Below are positions 10,132-23,999 of a stretch of DNA of 64,000 bases, one piece after another; position 1 is the stretch's first letter; every line of letters starts with the position of its first letter. Source of the stretch: an uncultured Burkholderiales bacterium. GTDB lineage: Bacteria; Pseudomonadota; Gammaproteobacteria; Burkholderiales; Burkholderiaceae_C. The translations under genes were made by a program, and so were the position numbers. Below the pieces are notes generated by a model. It saw nothing but the letters and a program-made list of their open reading frames with translations, was not told the origin of the DNA and searched no databases. The stretch is from NCBI GenBank assembly GCA_903935585.1, contig CAIZSE010000160.1, positions 1-64,000 on the forward strand, read 5' to 3'.

Positions 10132-11616
10132 ATGAATCGCGAAATGTTGATGTTGGTCGAAGCCATTTCACGTGAAAAGAACGTTGAGCGCGACGTGGTG
10201 TTTGGTGCCGTCGAGGCCGCTTTGGCCCAAGCCACCAAAAAGCTGTATTCCGGCGAAGTAGACATCCGGGTTGCCGTGGACCGTGACAGCGGCAGTTACG
10301 AAACTTTCCGCCGCTGGCACGTGGTTCCCGATGAAGCCGGCCTTCAGTTGCCTGAGCAGGAAATCCTGTTGTTTGAAGCCAAAGAGCAGATTCCCGACGT
10401 CGAAGTCGATGAGTACATCGAAGAGCCGATCGAGTCCTTGCCCATCGGCCGCATCGGGGCCATGGCCGCCAAGCAGGTCATCCTTCAAAAAATTCGCGAT
10501 GCTGAACGCGAAATGTTGCTCAACGACTTCATGTCGCGTGGCGAGAAGATTTTTGTCGGCACTGTCAAACGCATGGACAAGGGCGACATCATTTGCGAAG
10601 CCGGACGCATTGAAGGCCGTCTGCGTCGCAGCGAAATGATTCCGAAGGAAAACTTGCGCAGTGGCGACCGTGTGCGCGCCATGATCATGGAAGTGGACCT
10701 GACTTTGCGCGGCGCCCCCATCCTGTTGTCTCGTTCGGCACCCGAGTTCATGATCGAACTCTTCCGCCAGGAAGTGCCCGAGATCGAACAAGGCTTGCTG
10801 GAAATCAAAACCTGCGCCCGTGACCCCGGTTCGCGCGCCAAGATCGCTGTTTTGTCGCATGACAAACGCGTCGACCCGATCGGCACCTGTGTCGGTGTGC
10901 GCGGAACCCGTGTCAATGCCGTGACCAACGAACTGGCCGGTGAGCGAGTCGACATCGTTTTGTGGAGCGAAGACCCAGCCCAGTTTGTGATCGGTGCCCT
11001 GGCCCCGGCCAACGTGCAGTCCATTGTGGTGGACGAAGAAAAGCACGCCATGGATGTGGTGGTAGACGAAGAGAACCTGGCGATTGCGATTGGCCGTGGC
11101 GGTCAAAATGTGCGCTTGGCTTCTGACCTGACCGGCTGGAAAATCAACATCATGGATGCCGCCGAGTCTGCCCAGAAGCAGGCTGAAGAATCCACAGGCA
11201 TTCGTCAGTTGTTCATGGAAAAGCTGGATGTTGACCAGGAAATTGCCGATATTTTGATCGGCGAAGGCTTCACCAGCCTGGAAGAAGTGGCCTACGTGCC
11301 GATCCAGGAAATGCTGGAGATCGAAAGCTTCGATGAAGACACCGTCAACGAATTGCGCACGCGCGCCAAAGACGCGTTGTTGACCCTTGAAATCGCACGT
11401 GAAGAGAGCGTTGAAGACGTTTCTCAAGACCTGCGTGACCTGCCAGGCTTGACGCCTGAGCTGATTTCCAAGCTGGTCGAAGCGGGTATTCAAACCCGTG
11501 ACGATTTGGCTGACCTGGCCACCGATGAACTGACTGACATCACTGCTCAATCAGCCGAAGAGGCGACCGTCTTGATCATGAAAGCCCGCGAACATTGGTT
11601 CGCTGGCCAGGCCTGA
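10132..11616 (+). CDS. nusA: Transcription termination/antitermination factor NusA
   Basis: [32 protein letters not shown]...; S1, KH and C-terminal acidic repeats. Confidence 0.97.
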   Translation: MNREMLMLVEAISREKNVERDVVFGAVEAALAQATKKLYSGEVDIRVAVDRDSGSYETFRRWHVVPDEAGLQLPEQEILLFEAKEQIPDVEVDEYIEEPIESLPIGRIGAMAAKQVILQKIRDAEREMLLNDFMSRGEKIFVGTVKRMDKGDIICEAGRIEGRLRRSEMIPKENLRSGDRVRAMIMEVDLTLRGAPILLSRSAPEFMIELFRQEVPEIEQGLLEIKTCARDPGSRAKIAVLSHDKRVDPIGTCVGVRGTRVNAVTNELAGERVDIVLWSEDPAQFVIGALAPANVQSIVVDEEKHAMDVVVDEENLAIAIGRGGQNVRLASDLTGWKINIMDAAESAQKQAEESTGIRQLFMEKLDVDQEIADILIGEGFTSLEEVAYVPIQEMLEIESFDEDTVNELRTRAKDALLTLEIAREESVEDVSQDLRDLPGLTPELISKLVEAGIQTRDDLADLATDELTDITAQSAEEATVLIMKAREHWFAGQA

Positions 11617-11642
11617 AGTCTGATGGAGACTTGAACAAAATT

Positions 11643-14609
11643 ATGTCCAGTACCACTGTTGCAGAGTTCGCCAATGAACTCAAAAAATCTGCCGATGTCT
11701 TGCTCGATCAATTGCGATCGGCCGGTGTCGCGAAAACCTCGGACAGCGATACGCTGAACGATGCTGACAAGCAAAAATTGCTCAGCTATCTGCAAGCCAG
11801 CCATGGCACTGTCACAGCAGATCGCAAAAAAATTACCCTGGTGAAAAAATCCACCAGTGAGATCAAGCAAGCCGATGCGTCTGGCAAAGCCCGCACAATT
11901 CAGGTTGAGGTGCGTAAAAAGCGCACGCTGATCAAGCGTGACGATGAGCCTGTTGCCCAGGTCGAAGAGCCTGTGACCGATCACGCCGATCTGGCGCGAC
12001 GGGAAGAAGAAGCCCGCCGCCAAGCCGAGTTGATCAGTCGCCAGGAAGAGGAATTGGCTGAAAAACGACGCTTGCGCGAAGCACAAGAAGCTCAGGAGCG
12101 CTCGGAGTTGGCCGCCCAGGAGTCCAAGGCCCGCGCTGAAGTCCAGGCACTGGCCGAAGCAGCCGCTTTGGCTGCCGGACAGGCTGCGCCTGCCAAGCCC
12201 CAGTTGAGCCGCGAGGACCGTGAGCAACTTGGTCGAGCTGAGGCAGCCAGCATCAATGCAGCATCGCAGACTAAAACTGCTGCAGTTGTGCCCGCTGAGA
12301 ACCTTGTTGCCAATCAGATTGCACAGGCTGCAGAAGCAGCTGCAGCCAAAGCCATAGAGGACCAAGCCGTCCGTGAGGCAGCGGCACAAAAAGCGGCAGC
12401 CGCTTCAAAGGCCAAGGCTGACGAGGAAACCGCCCGAGCCCAGGATCTGGATTCGCGCCGCCGCAAGGCTTTGGCCGAAGCCGAAGCCATCCGCACCATG
12501 ATGAACGCCCCCAAGAAGGTGTTGGTCGCCAAGAAAGAAGAGCCCAAGCTTGAAGCAAAAGCCGCTGTCAAAGGCACTTTGCACAAGCCTGCAGGAACAC
12601 CTGCACCCGGCACACGTGCAGCTGCGGCGCAAGCCGCTGCTCCATCGGCCCCAGGTGGTAACAAAGAAGTCAAATCTGCCAAGCTGTCTTCCAGCTGGGC
12701 GGGTGATCCGGCCAAAAAGAAAGCCATTCCTACCCGTGGCGACACCAGTGGTGGCGTGGGTCGCAACAACTGGCGCACCGGACCGCGTGGTCGCCGTGGC
12801 AATGAACGCGACCGCGATGACTCGCACGCTCAGCAAGCCCCAGCTGAAGTGCGTGTACTTGAGGTGCATGTCCCTGAAACCATCACAGTCGCTGAGTTGG
12901 CGCACAAGATGGCGATCAAGGCTTCCGAGGTCATCAAGCACTTGATGAAAATCGGCCTCATGGCCACCATGAACCAACCATTGGACCAGGACACCGCCAT
13001 GATCGTGGTGGAGGAAATGGGCCACAAGGCGGTGATTGCAGCATTGGATGATCCCGAAGCTTTCACCGACGACGAAGTGTCGGATCAACAGGCTGAATCG
13101 CTTCCGCGTGCGCCTGTGGTCACCGTCATGGGTCACGTTGACCATGGCAAGACATCGTTGCTCGACTACATCCGACGCGCCAAAGTCGCCTCTGGCGAAG
13201 CAGGTGGCATCACGCAGCACATTGGCGCTTATCACGTCGAAACACCTCGTGGCATGATTTCCTTTTTGGACACCCCCGGACACGAGGCCTTCACGGCCAT
13301 GCGTGCCCGTGGTGCACAAGCCACCGACATCGTCATCCTTGTGGTGGCGGGTGACGACGGTGTGATGCCCCAGACCAAAGAAGCCATCAAGCATGCCAAG
13401 GCAGCGGGTGTGCCCATCGTGGTTGCCATCAACAAGATGGACAAGCCCGATGCCAACATTGAACGCGTGCGCAGCGAGCTGATTGCTGAAGAAGTCGTGC
13501 CAGAAGAATTTGGCGGCGAAGCACCCTTCGTATCTGTTTCGGCCAAAACCGGCATGGGCATCGACACTTTGCTTGAACAAGTGCTTCTGCAAGCCGAAGT
13601 GCTGGAGCTCAAAGCGCCGGTGAAAGCCGCTGCCAAGGGGCTGGTCATCGAAGCACGACTGGACAAGGGCCGTGGACCTGTGGCCACCATCCTGGTGCAG
13701 TCGGGTACTTTGAACACTGGGGATGTGGTGCTGGCGGGTCAGACTTTTGGCCGTGTGCGTGCCATGCTGGACGAAAATGGACAGGCGATCAAATCGGCTG
13801 GGCCTTCGATACCGGTCGAGATCCAGGGTTTGACCGAGGTGCCACAAGCTGGTGACGAGTTCATGGTCATGAACGACGAGCGTCGTGCCCGTGAGATCGC
13901 CACTTACCGTGCAGGAAAGTTCCGCAACACCAAGCTGGCCAAGCAACAAGCGGCCAAGCTCGAAAACATGTTCACCGACATGTCGGCGGGCGAAATCAAG
14001 ATGTTGCCCATCATCGTCAAGGCCGATGTGCAGGGCTCGCAAGAAGCCCTGGGTGCTTCCTTGCTCAAGCTGTCAACCGAAGAAGTCAAGGTTCAACTGG
14101 TTTACTCCGGTGTCGGTGGCATCAGCGAGTCGGACATCAACCTGGCGATCGCTTCCAAAGCGATCGTGATCGGATTCAACGTGCGTGCCGATGCCGGTGC
14201 GCGCAAATTGGCCGAAGGCAATGGCGTTGACATTCATTACTACAACATCATTTATGACGCTGTGGATGAACTCAAGGCCGCGATGTCGGGCATGTTGGCG
14301 CCAGAGCAACGCGAAGAAATCATGGGTATGGCCGAAATCCGTACCGTGTTCGTGGCATCGAAAATCGGCACTGTGGCGGGTTGTATGGTCACTTCGGGTC
14401 AAGTCACTCGAAGCGCCAAATTCCGCCTGCTGCGCGACAACGTGGTCATCTACACGGGCGAACTCGATTCGCTCAAGCGCGGTAAGGACGATGTGCGCGA
14501 AGTCAAGGAAGGCTTCGAGTGCGGTATCAAGCTCAAGAACTACAACGACATCAAAGAAGGCGATCAACTCGAATTCTTCGACGTCAAGGAAATCGCGAGA
14601 ACACTGTAA
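11643..14609 (+). CDS. infB: Translation initiation factor IF-2
   Basis: [29 protein letters not shown]...; [40 protein letters not shown]. Confidence 0.97.
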   Translation: MSSTTVAEFANELKKSADVLLDQLRSAGVAKTSDSDTLNDADKQKLLSYLQASHGTVTADRKKITLVKKSTSEIKQADASGKARTIQVEVRKKRTLIKRDDEPVAQVEEPVTDHADLARREEEARRQAELISRQEEELAEKRRLREAQEAQERSELAAQESKARAEVQALAEAAALAAGQAAPAKPQLSREDREQLGRAEAASINAASQTKTAAVVPAENLVANQIAQAAEAAAAKAIEDQAVREAAAQKAAAASKAKADEETARAQDLDSRRRKALAEAEAIRTMMNAPKKVLVAKKEEPKLEAKAAVKGTLHKPAGTPAPGTRAAAAQAAAPSAPGGNKEVKSAKLSSSWAGDPAKKKAIPTRGDTSGGVGRNNWRTGPRGRRGNERDRDDSHAQQAPAEVRVLEVHVPETITVAELAHKMAIKASEVIKHLMKIGLMATMNQPLDQDTAMIVVEEMGHKAVIAALDDPEAFTDDEVSDQQAESLPRAPVVTVMGHVDHGKTSLLDYIRRAKVASGEAGGITQHIGAYHVETPRGMISFLDTPGHEAFTAMRARGAQATDIVILVVAGDDGVMPQTKEAIKHAKAAGVPIVVAINKMDKPDANIERVRSELIAEEVVPEEFGGEAPFVSVSAKTGMGIDTLLEQVLLQAEVLELKAPVKAAAKGLVIEARLDKGRGPVATILVQSGTLNTGDVVLAGQTFGRVRAMLDENGQAIKSAGPSIPVEIQGLTEVPQAGDEFMVMNDERRAREIATYRAGKFRNTKLAKQQAAKLENMFTDMSAGEIKMLPIIVKADVQGSQEALGASLLKLSTEEVKVQLVYSGVGGISESDINLAIASKAIVIGFNVRADAGARKLAEGNGVDIHYYNIIYDAVDELKAAMSGMLAPEQREEIMGMAEIRTVFVASKIGTVAGCMVTSGQVTRSAKFRLLRDNVVIYTGELDSLKRGKDDVREVKEGFECGIKLKNYNDIKEGDQLEFFDVKEIARTL

Positions 14610-14984
14610 ATGGCGCGCAAGAAGCCATCGTCCGTTCCCAATCGCGGGTTTCGCGTGGCCGACCAGATCCAGCGTGATCTGGCCGAGTTGATTGCTCGCG
14701 AGTTGAAAGACCCGCGTGTAGGCATGGTCACGATCAATGCGATTGAGGTCACGCCCGATTACGCCCACGCCAAGGTCTATTTCAGTGTCTTGACGGGCAA
14801 TCCCGAAGAGGCCACTGAGGGCTTGAATGCGGCAGCGGGCTTTTTGCGCAATGGTTTGTTCAAGCGTTTGCATATTCATACCGTGCCGACATTGCATTTT
14901 TTGTTCGACCGCACCACTGAGCGTGCCTCTGACATGAATGCATTGATCGCCAAGGCCGTGTCTTCTCGCGCCCAGGAGGACTGA
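14610..14984 (+). CDS. rbfA: 30S ribosome-binding factor A
   Basis: [42 protein letters not shown]. Confidence 0.96.
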   Translation: MARKKPSSVPNRGFRVADQIQRDLAELIARELKDPRVGMVTINAIEVTPDYAHAKVYFSVLTGNPEEATEGLNAAAGFLRNGLFKRLHIHTVPTLHFLFDRTTERASDMNALIAKAVSSRAQED

Positions 14985-14986
14985 TC

Positions 14987-15967
14987 ATGAACGCGCCTCG
15001 CACAAGGGTGCAGCGGCGCCCTGTGCACGGGGTGCTTCTGCTTGACAAACCGCTGGGTCTTTCCAGCAATCAGGCTTTGCAAAAAGCCAAGTGGTTGCTG
15101 CGTGCCGAGAAAGCAGGGCATACGGGCACATTGGATCCGTTGGCCACAGGTGTGTTGCCATTGTGTTTTGGCGCGGCCACCAAGTTCAGTCAACAGCATC
15201 TGGATGCCGACAAAACTTATGAGACCACGGTTCGTTTGGGATTGAAAACGAGCACTGCGGATGCTGAAGGCGATGTCATTTCCAAACGTGAAGTGTCATG
15301 TACGCCTGGTAGGGTGGTCGAAGTGCTGGACCGGTTCATGGGGCCGATCAGCCAAGTGCCACCGATGTACAGCGCTTTGAAAAAAGACGGCAAGCCCTTG
15401 TACGAATACGCCCGTGAGGGCGAAACAGTTGAGCGTGAAGCGCGCAATTTGGTGATTCATGACCTGGAGTTGCTGGAGATGCAATTGCAGGGCGATACGC
15501 CTTTTTTGCGTTTGCGCGTGCGATGCAGCAAAGGCACTTACATCCGGACACTGGGCGAGGACATCGCCGAGGCCCTAGGTTGTGGTGGCCACTTGAGCGC
15601 TTTGCGCCGTGTGGTCACCGGTCCTTTTGATGCCTCTCAGTGCGTGTCGCTGGAGCAACTGGAGGCCATGAGTGAAGACAGGCGTCTGGACGCTTTGTTG
15701 CCAGTGGAAGTTTTGTTGCCGGGCTGCACCGAGGTGTGTCTGGACAGTGACAGCGCTGGCCGTTTTTTGAGTGGGGTGCGCAGACCTGGCCCCTGGGTTG
15801 ATTGTGATCAAGTCGTTGTGTATGGAGAACATCCTCGTGCCTTGCTGGGAACAGCACATGTGCATGGCGGCGAATTGATTCCGGGTCGATTGTTGAGCCC
15901 GATTGAAATTCAACAGATTTTGAAAAAATCACCTGCACCCGAGCCATTACTGGCCGAGCAGGTTTAA
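14987..15967 (+). CDS. truB: tRNA pseudouridine(55) synthase
   Basis: [51 protein letters not shown]. Confidence 0.96.
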   Translation: MNAPRTRVQRRPVHGVLLLDKPLGLSSNQALQKAKWLLRAEKAGHTGTLDPLATGVLPLCFGAATKFSQQHLDADKTYETTVRLGLKTSTADAEGDVISKREVSCTPGRVVEVLDRFMGPISQVPPMYSALKKDGKPLYEYAREGETVEREARNLVIHDLELLEMQLQGDTPFLRLRVRCSKGTYIRTLGEDIAEALGCGGHLSALRRVVTGPFDASQCVSLEQLEAMSEDRRLDALLPVEVLLPGCTEVCLDSDSAGRFLSGVRRPGPWVDCDQVVVYGEHPRALLGTAHVHGGELIPGRLLSPIEIQQILKKSPAPEPLLAEQV

Positions 15968-15980
15968 AGGAAGAGAAAGC

Positions 15981-17798
<1,818 letters not shown>

Positions 17799-17811
17799 TC
17801 GGCTGAAAATC

Positions 17812-18696
17812 ATGCGTTTGACCCACGGCATGGCCGTTTGGACCATGCTGGGTGTCACGGCACTCTGGTCCATGGCCGGTGTCGTGACAAGGCATTTGGA
17901 GCAAGCGCGCAGCTTCGAAGTCACTTTCTGGCGCAGTTTCTTCACCGTGCTGTCCTTGCTGGTGATCCTGCCTTTGTGGCAGGGCCGCAGTGTCTGGTCG
18001 AGGTTGCCTTGGCGCAGCCCCTATTTTTGGCTTTCTGGCGTGTGCTGGAGCGTCATGTTCACGGCGTTCATGGTGGCGCTCACATTGACCGCAGTGGCCA
18101 ATGTGCTGATCACCATGGCCGTAGGGCCATTGCTCACCGCCTTGATCACCCGGGTGTTTTTGGGCCATCGCTTGCCTGCACGAACCTGGCTGGCCATTGT
18201 TCTGGCCGGCATCGGCATCGGCTGGATGTATGGCTCCCAACTCAGCTTGGGGGACCCTAACTTTCTCATCGGCTCCTTGGTGGCACTGTGCGTACCCGTC
18301 GCGGGTGCCGTGCAATGGACACTGACTCAAAAAAGCCAAAGCGAAGGCTTGAGCCTGGACCTGGTGCCCTCGGTCTTGCTTGGCGCCATCATGTCCTCGG
18401 CTTTTACGTTGCCAATGGCCATGCCTTTTCAGGCATCGGCCCATGATGTTGGCTTGCTGGCCGTGCTGGGCTTGTTTCAGTTGGCCATTCCCTGTGCTTT
18501 GTCGGTGGTGTGCGCTCGGGTGCTCAAAGCGCCCGAGGTGGCCCTTCTTGCCTTGCTGGAAATTGTTTTCGGCATTGCCCTGGCTTGGTGGGGTGCGAAC
18601 GAGGCCCCACAAATAAGCGTACTCTTGGGCGGTGCCCTGGTTTTGGGCGCCTTGCTTCTCAACGAATGTTTAGGCTGGAGGCAAAAAAATGTCTGA
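17812..18696 (+). CDS. DMT/EamA family transporter
   Basis: Ten-TM-like hydrophobic protein; MTHGMAVWTMLGVTALWSMAGVVTRHLEQARSFEVTFWRSFF-type EamA pattern. Confidence 0.85.
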   Translation: MRLTHGMAVWTMLGVTALWSMAGVVTRHLEQARSFEVTFWRSFFTVLSLLVILPLWQGRSVWSRLPWRSPYFWLSGVCWSVMFTAFMVALTLTAVANVLITMAVGPLLTALITRVFLGHRLPARTWLAIVLAGIGIGWMYGSQLSLGDPNFLIGSLVALCVPVAGAVQWTLTQKSQSEGLSLDLVPSVLLGAIMSSAFTLPMAMPFQASAHDVGLLAVLGLFQLAIPCALSVVCARVLKAPEVALLALLEIVFGIALAWWGANEAPQISVLLGGALVLGALLLNECLGWRQKNV

Positions 18697-19771
18697 TGTC
18701 ATCGCACAAATCGAAGGCCGAATCGGCTGCTTGACCCTGAACCGACCGAAGGCGTTGAACGCTTTGTCGCTGGACATGGTTCGCAGCATCACCGCCGCTT
18801 TGTTGGCTTGGCAAAACGACCCGCAAGTGCTGGCTGTTGCGGTTCGCGGTAGCAACAAAGAAGGCCCTTTTGGGGCTTTTTGCGCGGGGGGAGACATCCG
18901 GTTTTTCCACCAGGCTGCCACGGCAGGGGACCCTCGACTGGAAGACTTTTTCACCGAAGAGTACCAATTGAACCACCTGATTCACACCTATCCCAAGCCC
19001 TACGTGGCCTTGATGGATGGCATTGTCATGGGCGGTGGCATGGGCATCAGTCAGGGTGCCAGCGTGCGCGTGGTCACTGAGCGCAGCAAGATGGCCATGC
19101 CGGAAACCAATATCGGACTTTTCCCTGATGTGGGCGGGGGCTATTTTCTAAGCCGCTGCCCCGGTCATCTGGGGGAGTACTTGGGTCTCACAGGCCATAT
19201 GCTGAATGGCGAGGAGGCTGTTCACGCGGGTCTGGCCGATGGCTACATGACATCCGGCAAATTGGCGCACCTTTGGCAAACCCTGATCGACACCCCATTT
19301 GAAAACGGCGAAGCGGTTGAGCGTTGGGTCATCACCCAGTTCGATCGGCTGCAGAAAACAGGCCTTGAGAACCGTGCCCAGATGGACGCCGCATTTGCCC
19401 AAGGCAGTGTGGTGGAGATCCTTCATCAGCTGGAGTCTGCTGCAGACGACTGGTCAAAACTCACGGCCCAAACATTGCGTACCCGTTCCCCCTTGATGCT
19501 GCATGTGGTGTTGGCGCAAATTCGACGTGCACGGAAGTTGAGCCTGGCTGACGACTTGCGCATGGAGCGCGATCTGGTTCGCCATTGTTTTGCCCTGCGC
19601 CCTGTGGCCCAAAGCGAAACGGTAGAAGGCATTCGGGCATTGGCCATAGACAAAGACCACAAGCCGCGTTGGCACCCGGCGCGGGCTGAAGATGTCCAGG
19701 TGGAAGAAGTTGCCGCCTTCTTTGACAGCCCATGGCCTGCGCATGCACATCCGCTGCGAGAGTTGAGCTGA
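18689..19771 (+). CDS. Enoyl-CoA hydratase/isomerase family protein (3-hydroxyisobutyryl-CoA hydrolase-like)
   Basis: LTLNRPKALNALSLDMV...GAFCAGGDIRFFHQ...MDGIVMGGGMGISQGASVRVVTE...FPDVGGGYFLSR. Confidence 0.9.
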   Translation: MSDVIAQIEGRIGCLTLNRPKALNALSLDMVRSITAALLAWQNDPQVLAVAVRGSNKEGPFGAFCAGGDIRFFHQAATAGDPRLEDFFTEEYQLNHLIHTYPKPYVALMDGIVMGGGMGISQGASVRVVTERSKMAMPETNIGLFPDVGGGYFLSRCPGHLGEYLGLTGHMLNGEEAVHAGLADGYMTSGKLAHLWQTLIDTPFENGEAVERWVITQFDRLQKTGLENRAQMDAAFAQGSVVEILHQLESAADDWSKLTAQTLRTRSPLMLHVVLAQIRRARKLSLADDLRMERDLVRHCFALRPVAQSETVEGIRALAIDKDHKPRWHPARAEDVQVEEVAAFFDSPWPAHAHPLRELS

Positions 19772-19826
19772 CCGTTAGGTGGACTCGCTGTTGTCGGTGT
19801 GAAAACAGCTGACCTCCCTGGCCGGA

Positions 19827-20321
19827 TCAGCGGTCGCGGTGTCGGCTTTTCATGGCTCGCTCAACCTCGCGCTTGCCTTCGCGGTCCTTGATGGTGTCAC
19901 GCTTATCGTGCTCGGCCTTGCCTTTGGCCAGCGCAATGTCGCATTTCACTTTGCCTGATTTCCAATGCAGATTGATCGGCACCAAGGTGTAACCCTTTTG
20001 CTCGATTTTGCCGATCAGGCGCTTGATTTCTTCTTTGTTCAGCAACAGCTTGCGTGTGCGTGCGGCTTCCGGGCTGATGTGGGTTGAGGCGGTATTGAGG
20101 GGGTTGATCAGGCAGCCGATGATGAATAACTCACCATTCCGGATCACCACATACCCGTCTGTCAGTTGCACTTTGCCTTGTCGGATGGCCTTGACTTCCC
20201 AGCCTTCCAGCACCATGCCCGCCTCGAAGCGCTCTTCAAAAAAGTAGTCGAAGGCGGCCTTTTTGTTCTCGGCAATTTTGGCAAAAACTGGGGCAGCAGG
20301 AGACTTTTTGGTGGTGGCCAT
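19827..20321 (-). CDS. smpB: SsrA-binding protein
   Basis: [45 protein letters not shown]-term KSRHRDR (extended N-terminus). Confidence 0.96.
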   Translation of the reverse strand: MATTKKSPAAPVFAKIAENKKAAFDYFFEERFEAGMVLEGWEVKAIRQGKVQLTDGYVVIRNGELFIIGCLINPLNTASTHISPEAARTRKLLLNKEEIKRLIGKIEQKGYTLVPINLHWKSGKVKCDIALAKGKAEHDKRDTIKDREGKREVERAMKSRHRDR

Positions 20322-20415
20322 GGTAAGCAGATAAGGACGGCACGGCCGTTAGCAAGAGATCGCAGCCCGACGCAGCGCAGAGTGCCGAGTCAAAAAACTA
20401 CAATCGGTGCATTGT

Positions 20416-20856
20416 ATGAAGAATATCCACAAGTCCGTCCTCATCTGGTATGCCCCAGAGGAAATGTTTCGCCTCGTGACCGACGTGGCCCGTTACCCCG
20501 AATTTTTGCCTTGGTGCGATCACGCCAGGGTGTTGGAAACCGATGCCCAAGGCATGGTGGCCGAAGTGGGGATCAGCCTCGGGGGAATCAAGCAAACCTT
20601 CACCACCCGCAATGAGCACGAAGAAGGCCGATCGGTCGACATGAGTCTCATCAAAGGGCCGTTTTCCAACTTGAGCGGTGTTTGGCGCTTTATACCTGTG
20701 GGCGATGGCACCCAAAGGGCCTGCAAGGTCGAGCTGGATTTGCAATACGGTTTTTCCAGCAAGACCTTGGCTGCACTCGTGGGGCCGGTTTTTGACAAAA
20801 TCGCCGCCAGCCTGGTTGATGCGTTTGTCAAGCGCGCTGAAGCGGTCTATGGCTGA
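20416..20856 (+). CDS. ratA: RatA family (START/COQ10-like) protein
   Basis: MKNIHKSVLIWYAPEEMFRLVTDVARYPEFLPWCDHARV; divergent to smpB. Confidence 0.92.
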   Translation: MKNIHKSVLIWYAPEEMFRLVTDVARYPEFLPWCDHARVLETDAQGMVAEVGISLGGIKQTFTTRNEHEEGRSVDMSLIKGPFSNLSGVWRFIPVGDGTQRACKVELDLQYGFSSKTLAALVGPVFDKIAASLVDAFVKRAEAVYG

Positions 20857-21217
20857 GTCCACCCTTCAAATCACCATTTGCTGGAGCCTGGCTCCCCGGC
20901 ATGTGCAAGAACTCAGCCTGCTGGTGCCAGAGGGCAGCACGGTGGATGCCGCATTGGATTTGGCCATGCTGCATTTGTTGCAAAACGGCGCGCAAGTTGA
21001 TGCTTCAGTTGCAGCCAAGCTTAAATTCCAGCAACCTGGCATCTGGGGTCGCAAAGTGCCCTGGACGCAAGCAGTGCAGGCGGGTGATCGCATTGAGCTT
21101 TACCGCCCGCTGCAGGTCGACCCCAAAGTGGCACGCCGCCAACGCTTCAAGCGCCAGGGCAAAGGCCGAGCAGGTCTTTTTGCCAATCGTAAGAGTGGTT
21201 CGGCAGCAGGCTATTGA
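20849..21217 (+). CDS. RnfH family protein
   Basis: MAESTLQITICWSLAPRHVQELSLLVPEGSTVDAALDLA...; overlaps ratA end by 8 bp. Confidence 0.88.
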   Translation: MAESTLQITICWSLAPRHVQELSLLVPEGSTVDAALDLAMLHLLQNGAQVDASVAAKLKFQQPGIWGRKVPWTQAVQAGDRIELYRPLQVDPKVARRQRFKRQGKGRAGLFANRKSGSAAGY

Positions 21218-21257
21218 GTCGATCAATCTTGGCGCAGGCAGGAAAAAGCGCCGCCAC

Positions 21258-22226
21258 ATGACCCCGTCGGGCTTGTCCCAAAGATCTGAAAATTTCCACT
21301 CCCAGTACCAGCCGAACATGCAAGCCCTTTTGAATGCCATCGCCCAGATGCACAACACCACCGATGCGCACAGGGTGTTCCACGGCCGAGGTGGCATGCA
21401 CCCCGGTGAAGAACACTGGACGCTGGACTGGTTCGCGCCCGTTTGGGTCTTGACCAGTTTCAAGCCCGTGACCGAAGTTGAACTGGCCCAGTGCCAAAGC
21501 GCACTGCAAGCGCGCTGGCAAACACTGGCACCAGGCCAAACTCTGAACTGGGTTTTTCAATGCCGCAGTGCGGGTCAAACCGAAACCCGCCTCCTGTCTG
21601 GCAGCGTGCCAGAGCCACATGTGGTCACCGAGCAGGGCGCACGCTATCTGGTGCATGTGATGCGAGGGCAGAACCACGGCCTGTTTCTGGACATGGCCAA
21701 CGGTCGCGAGTGGCTCAAACGTCATGCCCTGCACGAGAACGTGTTGAACCTGTTTGCCTACACCTGTGCATTTTCGGTGGTGGCCTTGCAAGGGGGTGCC
21801 GCCCAGGTGGTCAACCTCGACATGAGCCAGGCCGCCCTGGCGGTGGGACAACAAAACCATCGCCTGAACGAATTGCCGCTCAAGGCGCGGTTTTTGGGGC
21901 ACGACATCTTCAAAACCTGGGGCAAGATCAGCAAGATGGGGCCTTATGGCGTGATCGTGATCGATCCACCGAGCTACCAAAAAGGCAGTTTCATTGCGAC
22001 CAAGGACTACATCAAGTTGATCCGGCGCCTGCCTGACCTGCTGGAGCCGCAAGGCCATGTGCTGCTGTGCCTGAATGCGCCGGAACTGGACACAGCGTTT
22101 TTGCATGCCCAGGTGGCCGAGGCCGCACCCGGTCTGCGCTTCGTCGAGCGCCTGGCCAACCCTGCGGCTTTTACCGACACAGACCCTGAAAAGTCACTCA
22201 AAGTGATGCATTTTCAGTCGGCGTGA
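21258..22226 (+). CDS. Class I SAM-dependent methyltransferase
   Basis: NVLNLFAYTCAFSVVALQGGAAQVVNLDMSQAALAVGQQNHRLN...VIVIDPPSYQKGSF; the upstream part of the track ORF overlaps rnfH and is likely noncoding. Confidence 0.85.
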   Translation: MTPSGLSQRSENFHSQYQPNMQALLNAIAQMHNTTDAHRVFHGRGGMHPGEEHWTLDWFAPVWVLTSFKPVTEVELAQCQSALQARWQTLAPGQTLNWVFQCRSAGQTETRLLSGSVPEPHVVTEQGARYLVHVMRGQNHGLFLDMANGREWLKRHALHENVLNLFAYTCAFSVVALQGGAAQVVNLDMSQAALAVGQQNHRLNELPLKARFLGHDIFKTWGKISKMGPYGVIVIDPPSYQKGSFIATKDYIKLIRRLPDLLEPQGHVLLCLNAPELDTAFLHAQVAEAAPGLRFVERLANPAAFTDTDPEKSLKVMHFQSA

Positions 22227-22325
22227 TGGCGTGTTTGACGCGCATCTGATTTCCCGTCACATTTCATTTTGTGAGCGCGTTGCCAATGCTGATTTTTGAT
22301 TGCCACTTTTATAAATTGCAAGACC

Positions 22326-23924
22326 ATGAAAAACTTTCCTCGAATTGACTGGACGCTGATCCTTGCCCTTTTGTTGTGCTTCAGTTCACCGGTTTTTAGT
22401 CAAAATTCAGTTCCCAAAGATCCTGAAATCCTGAGGCTTGCAGAGCTTGAGAAAGCATCGGTTCTGGAAACTTTGAAGCAATTGACCAGTTATGACACGG
22501 GGACAGGTCAAGCCGAAGGGATGCTCAAGCTGGTGGAGTGGATCGAACAATTCGGAAAGCAACTGGGCGCCACCACTGAACGAATGACGCCGAACGCAAA
22601 CGTCGTGGGCCCAAACTTGGCTTTGGTTTTCAAGGGGCAAGGCCAACGAAACATCTTGTTGATCGCGCATATGGACACCGTTTACCCTCCTGGTTCAGCC
22701 TCGGCAAAAGGTTTCAGGATTGTTGATCAGCGTGCTTTTGCGCCAGGTATTGCGGACGACAAAGGCGGTATTGCCGTTTTTTTGCACGTCATGAAGTTAC
22801 TTAAGTTGCGTGAATTCAAGGACTTTGGACAAATCACGCTGCTGTTGACCAGTGATGAGGAAAGGGGCTCTTTGGGGTCACGCGATTTAATCCGCAAAAG
22901 AGCCGAGCAGCATGATGTCGTGCTCAGTGGGGAGCCGACAGGCATCGAGGAAGCCATTGTTTTGGGAACCTCAGGGGTTGCAGGAATATCAGCACGTATT
23001 TCATCTGCAGGAATTTCGGAGGGTCAAGATTCAAGGCCTATCGAAGAACTGGCTGACATGGTGCTTCGAACCCGCGATGTCACGAGCAGTGTTGCTGATA
23101 CACGATTGAACTGGACGATTGCAAAAGCACAAGATAACCGACGTCTGAACCGCATGCCATCGCCATCTATGACGGCAACTTTTCAGATTCAGGGAAGAGC
23201 TTCGCATGCTGGTGTCAATCCCCATTTGGGTGTGAACGCTTTGACTGAATCTGCTGATCTGATTCGTCGTGTCGGTGATGCTGTTCATGCTGTGCCTGGA
23301 GTTGCGACCCATTGGCGGTATTTGCAAGCAGGAATTGTCACCAACATTATTCCGAATGAAGCCACTGTGGTGATGGAACTGTCCAAGGACGGACAAGTTG
23401 ACTTGAATGACGTCAAAAAATTACTTGAAACGGCAGCGCAAAAAAGCCTGCTGTCCGGTTCGAAAGTTCAGACGGAATTCAAGGATGGACCGTTTCAAAG
23501 TTCCAATGAAGCATCAGGCGTATTTGCCTCAGCTGATATGCGTGTACCCGATGCCAAAGCATATGAGGTCTTGTCGCAACGCGCCAAAGGCTTGTTGATG
23601 GCAAAGAAATTTCCGACATCAACGATCAGCATTCAGTCGGGACTTGGATTTCCAGCCTACAACGCTACGCCTGAAGGCCTGAAACTGGCCGAACTGGCAA
23701 AAAATATTTACGCCGATTTGGGCGGGCGGTTGATTTTGCACCCACGAACCTACGGTGGCACTGATGCCGCCTGGGCATCCCAGTCAGGAAGGCCTGTCGT
23801 TGAAAGTCTGGGCTTGCCAGGGGGGAACTACCACTCATCCGACGACGAGTTCATCTTGATTGACCGAATCGCCAAACGTTTGACCCTGGTTGCAGAGTTG
23901 ATACGCGCCATTTCTCTGCGCTGA
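22326..23924 (+). CDS. M20 family metallopeptidase (carboxypeptidase G2-like), secreted
   Basis: Signal peptide MKNFPRIDWTLILALLLCFSSPVFS; IAHMDTVYPPGS, APGIADDKGGIAVFLH, LTSDEERGSLGSR, SGEPTG motifs. Confidence 0.88.
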   Translation: MKNFPRIDWTLILALLLCFSSPVFSQNSVPKDPEILRLAELEKASVLETLKQLTSYDTGTGQAEGMLKLVEWIEQFGKQLGATTERMTPNANVVGPNLALVFKGQGQRNILLIAHMDTVYPPGSASAKGFRIVDQRAFAPGIADDKGGIAVFLHVMKLLKLREFKDFGQITLLLTSDEERGSLGSRDLIRKRAEQHDVVLSGEPTGIEEAIVLGTSGVAGISARISSAGISEGQDSRPIEELADMVLRTRDVTSSVADTRLNWTIAKAQDNRRLNRMPSPSMTATFQIQGRASHAGVNPHLGVNALTESADLIRRVGDAVHAVPGVATHWRYLQAGIVTNIIPNEATVVMELSKDGQVDLNDVKKLLETAAQKSLLSGSKVQTEFKDGPFQSSNEASGVFASADMRVPDAKAYEVLSQRAKGLLMAKKFPTSTISIQSGLGFPAYNATPEGLKLAELAKNIYADLGGRLILHPRTYGGTDAAWASQSGRPVVESLGLPGGNYHSSDDEFILIDRIAKRLTLVAELIRAISLR

Positions 23925-23999
23925 TCCTCGCACAATGTTGCCAAGCCCTCGGTATACCCAAGTCCCCCGGGTAAAATGCTTCTTTTGGAGCCTTCCCTT

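Noticed and set aside
10168-11550. 460-aa minus-strand ORF
   Set aside because: Antisense shadow of nusA, with no recognisable domain.
12405-14042. 545-aa minus-strand ORF
   Set aside because: Antisense shadow of infB.
20416-21217. RatA/RnfH as a genuine toxin-antitoxin pair
   Set aside because: The names derive from a historical toxin annotation; RatA/RnfH next to smpB is a common conserved arrangement, so not reported as a novel TA system.
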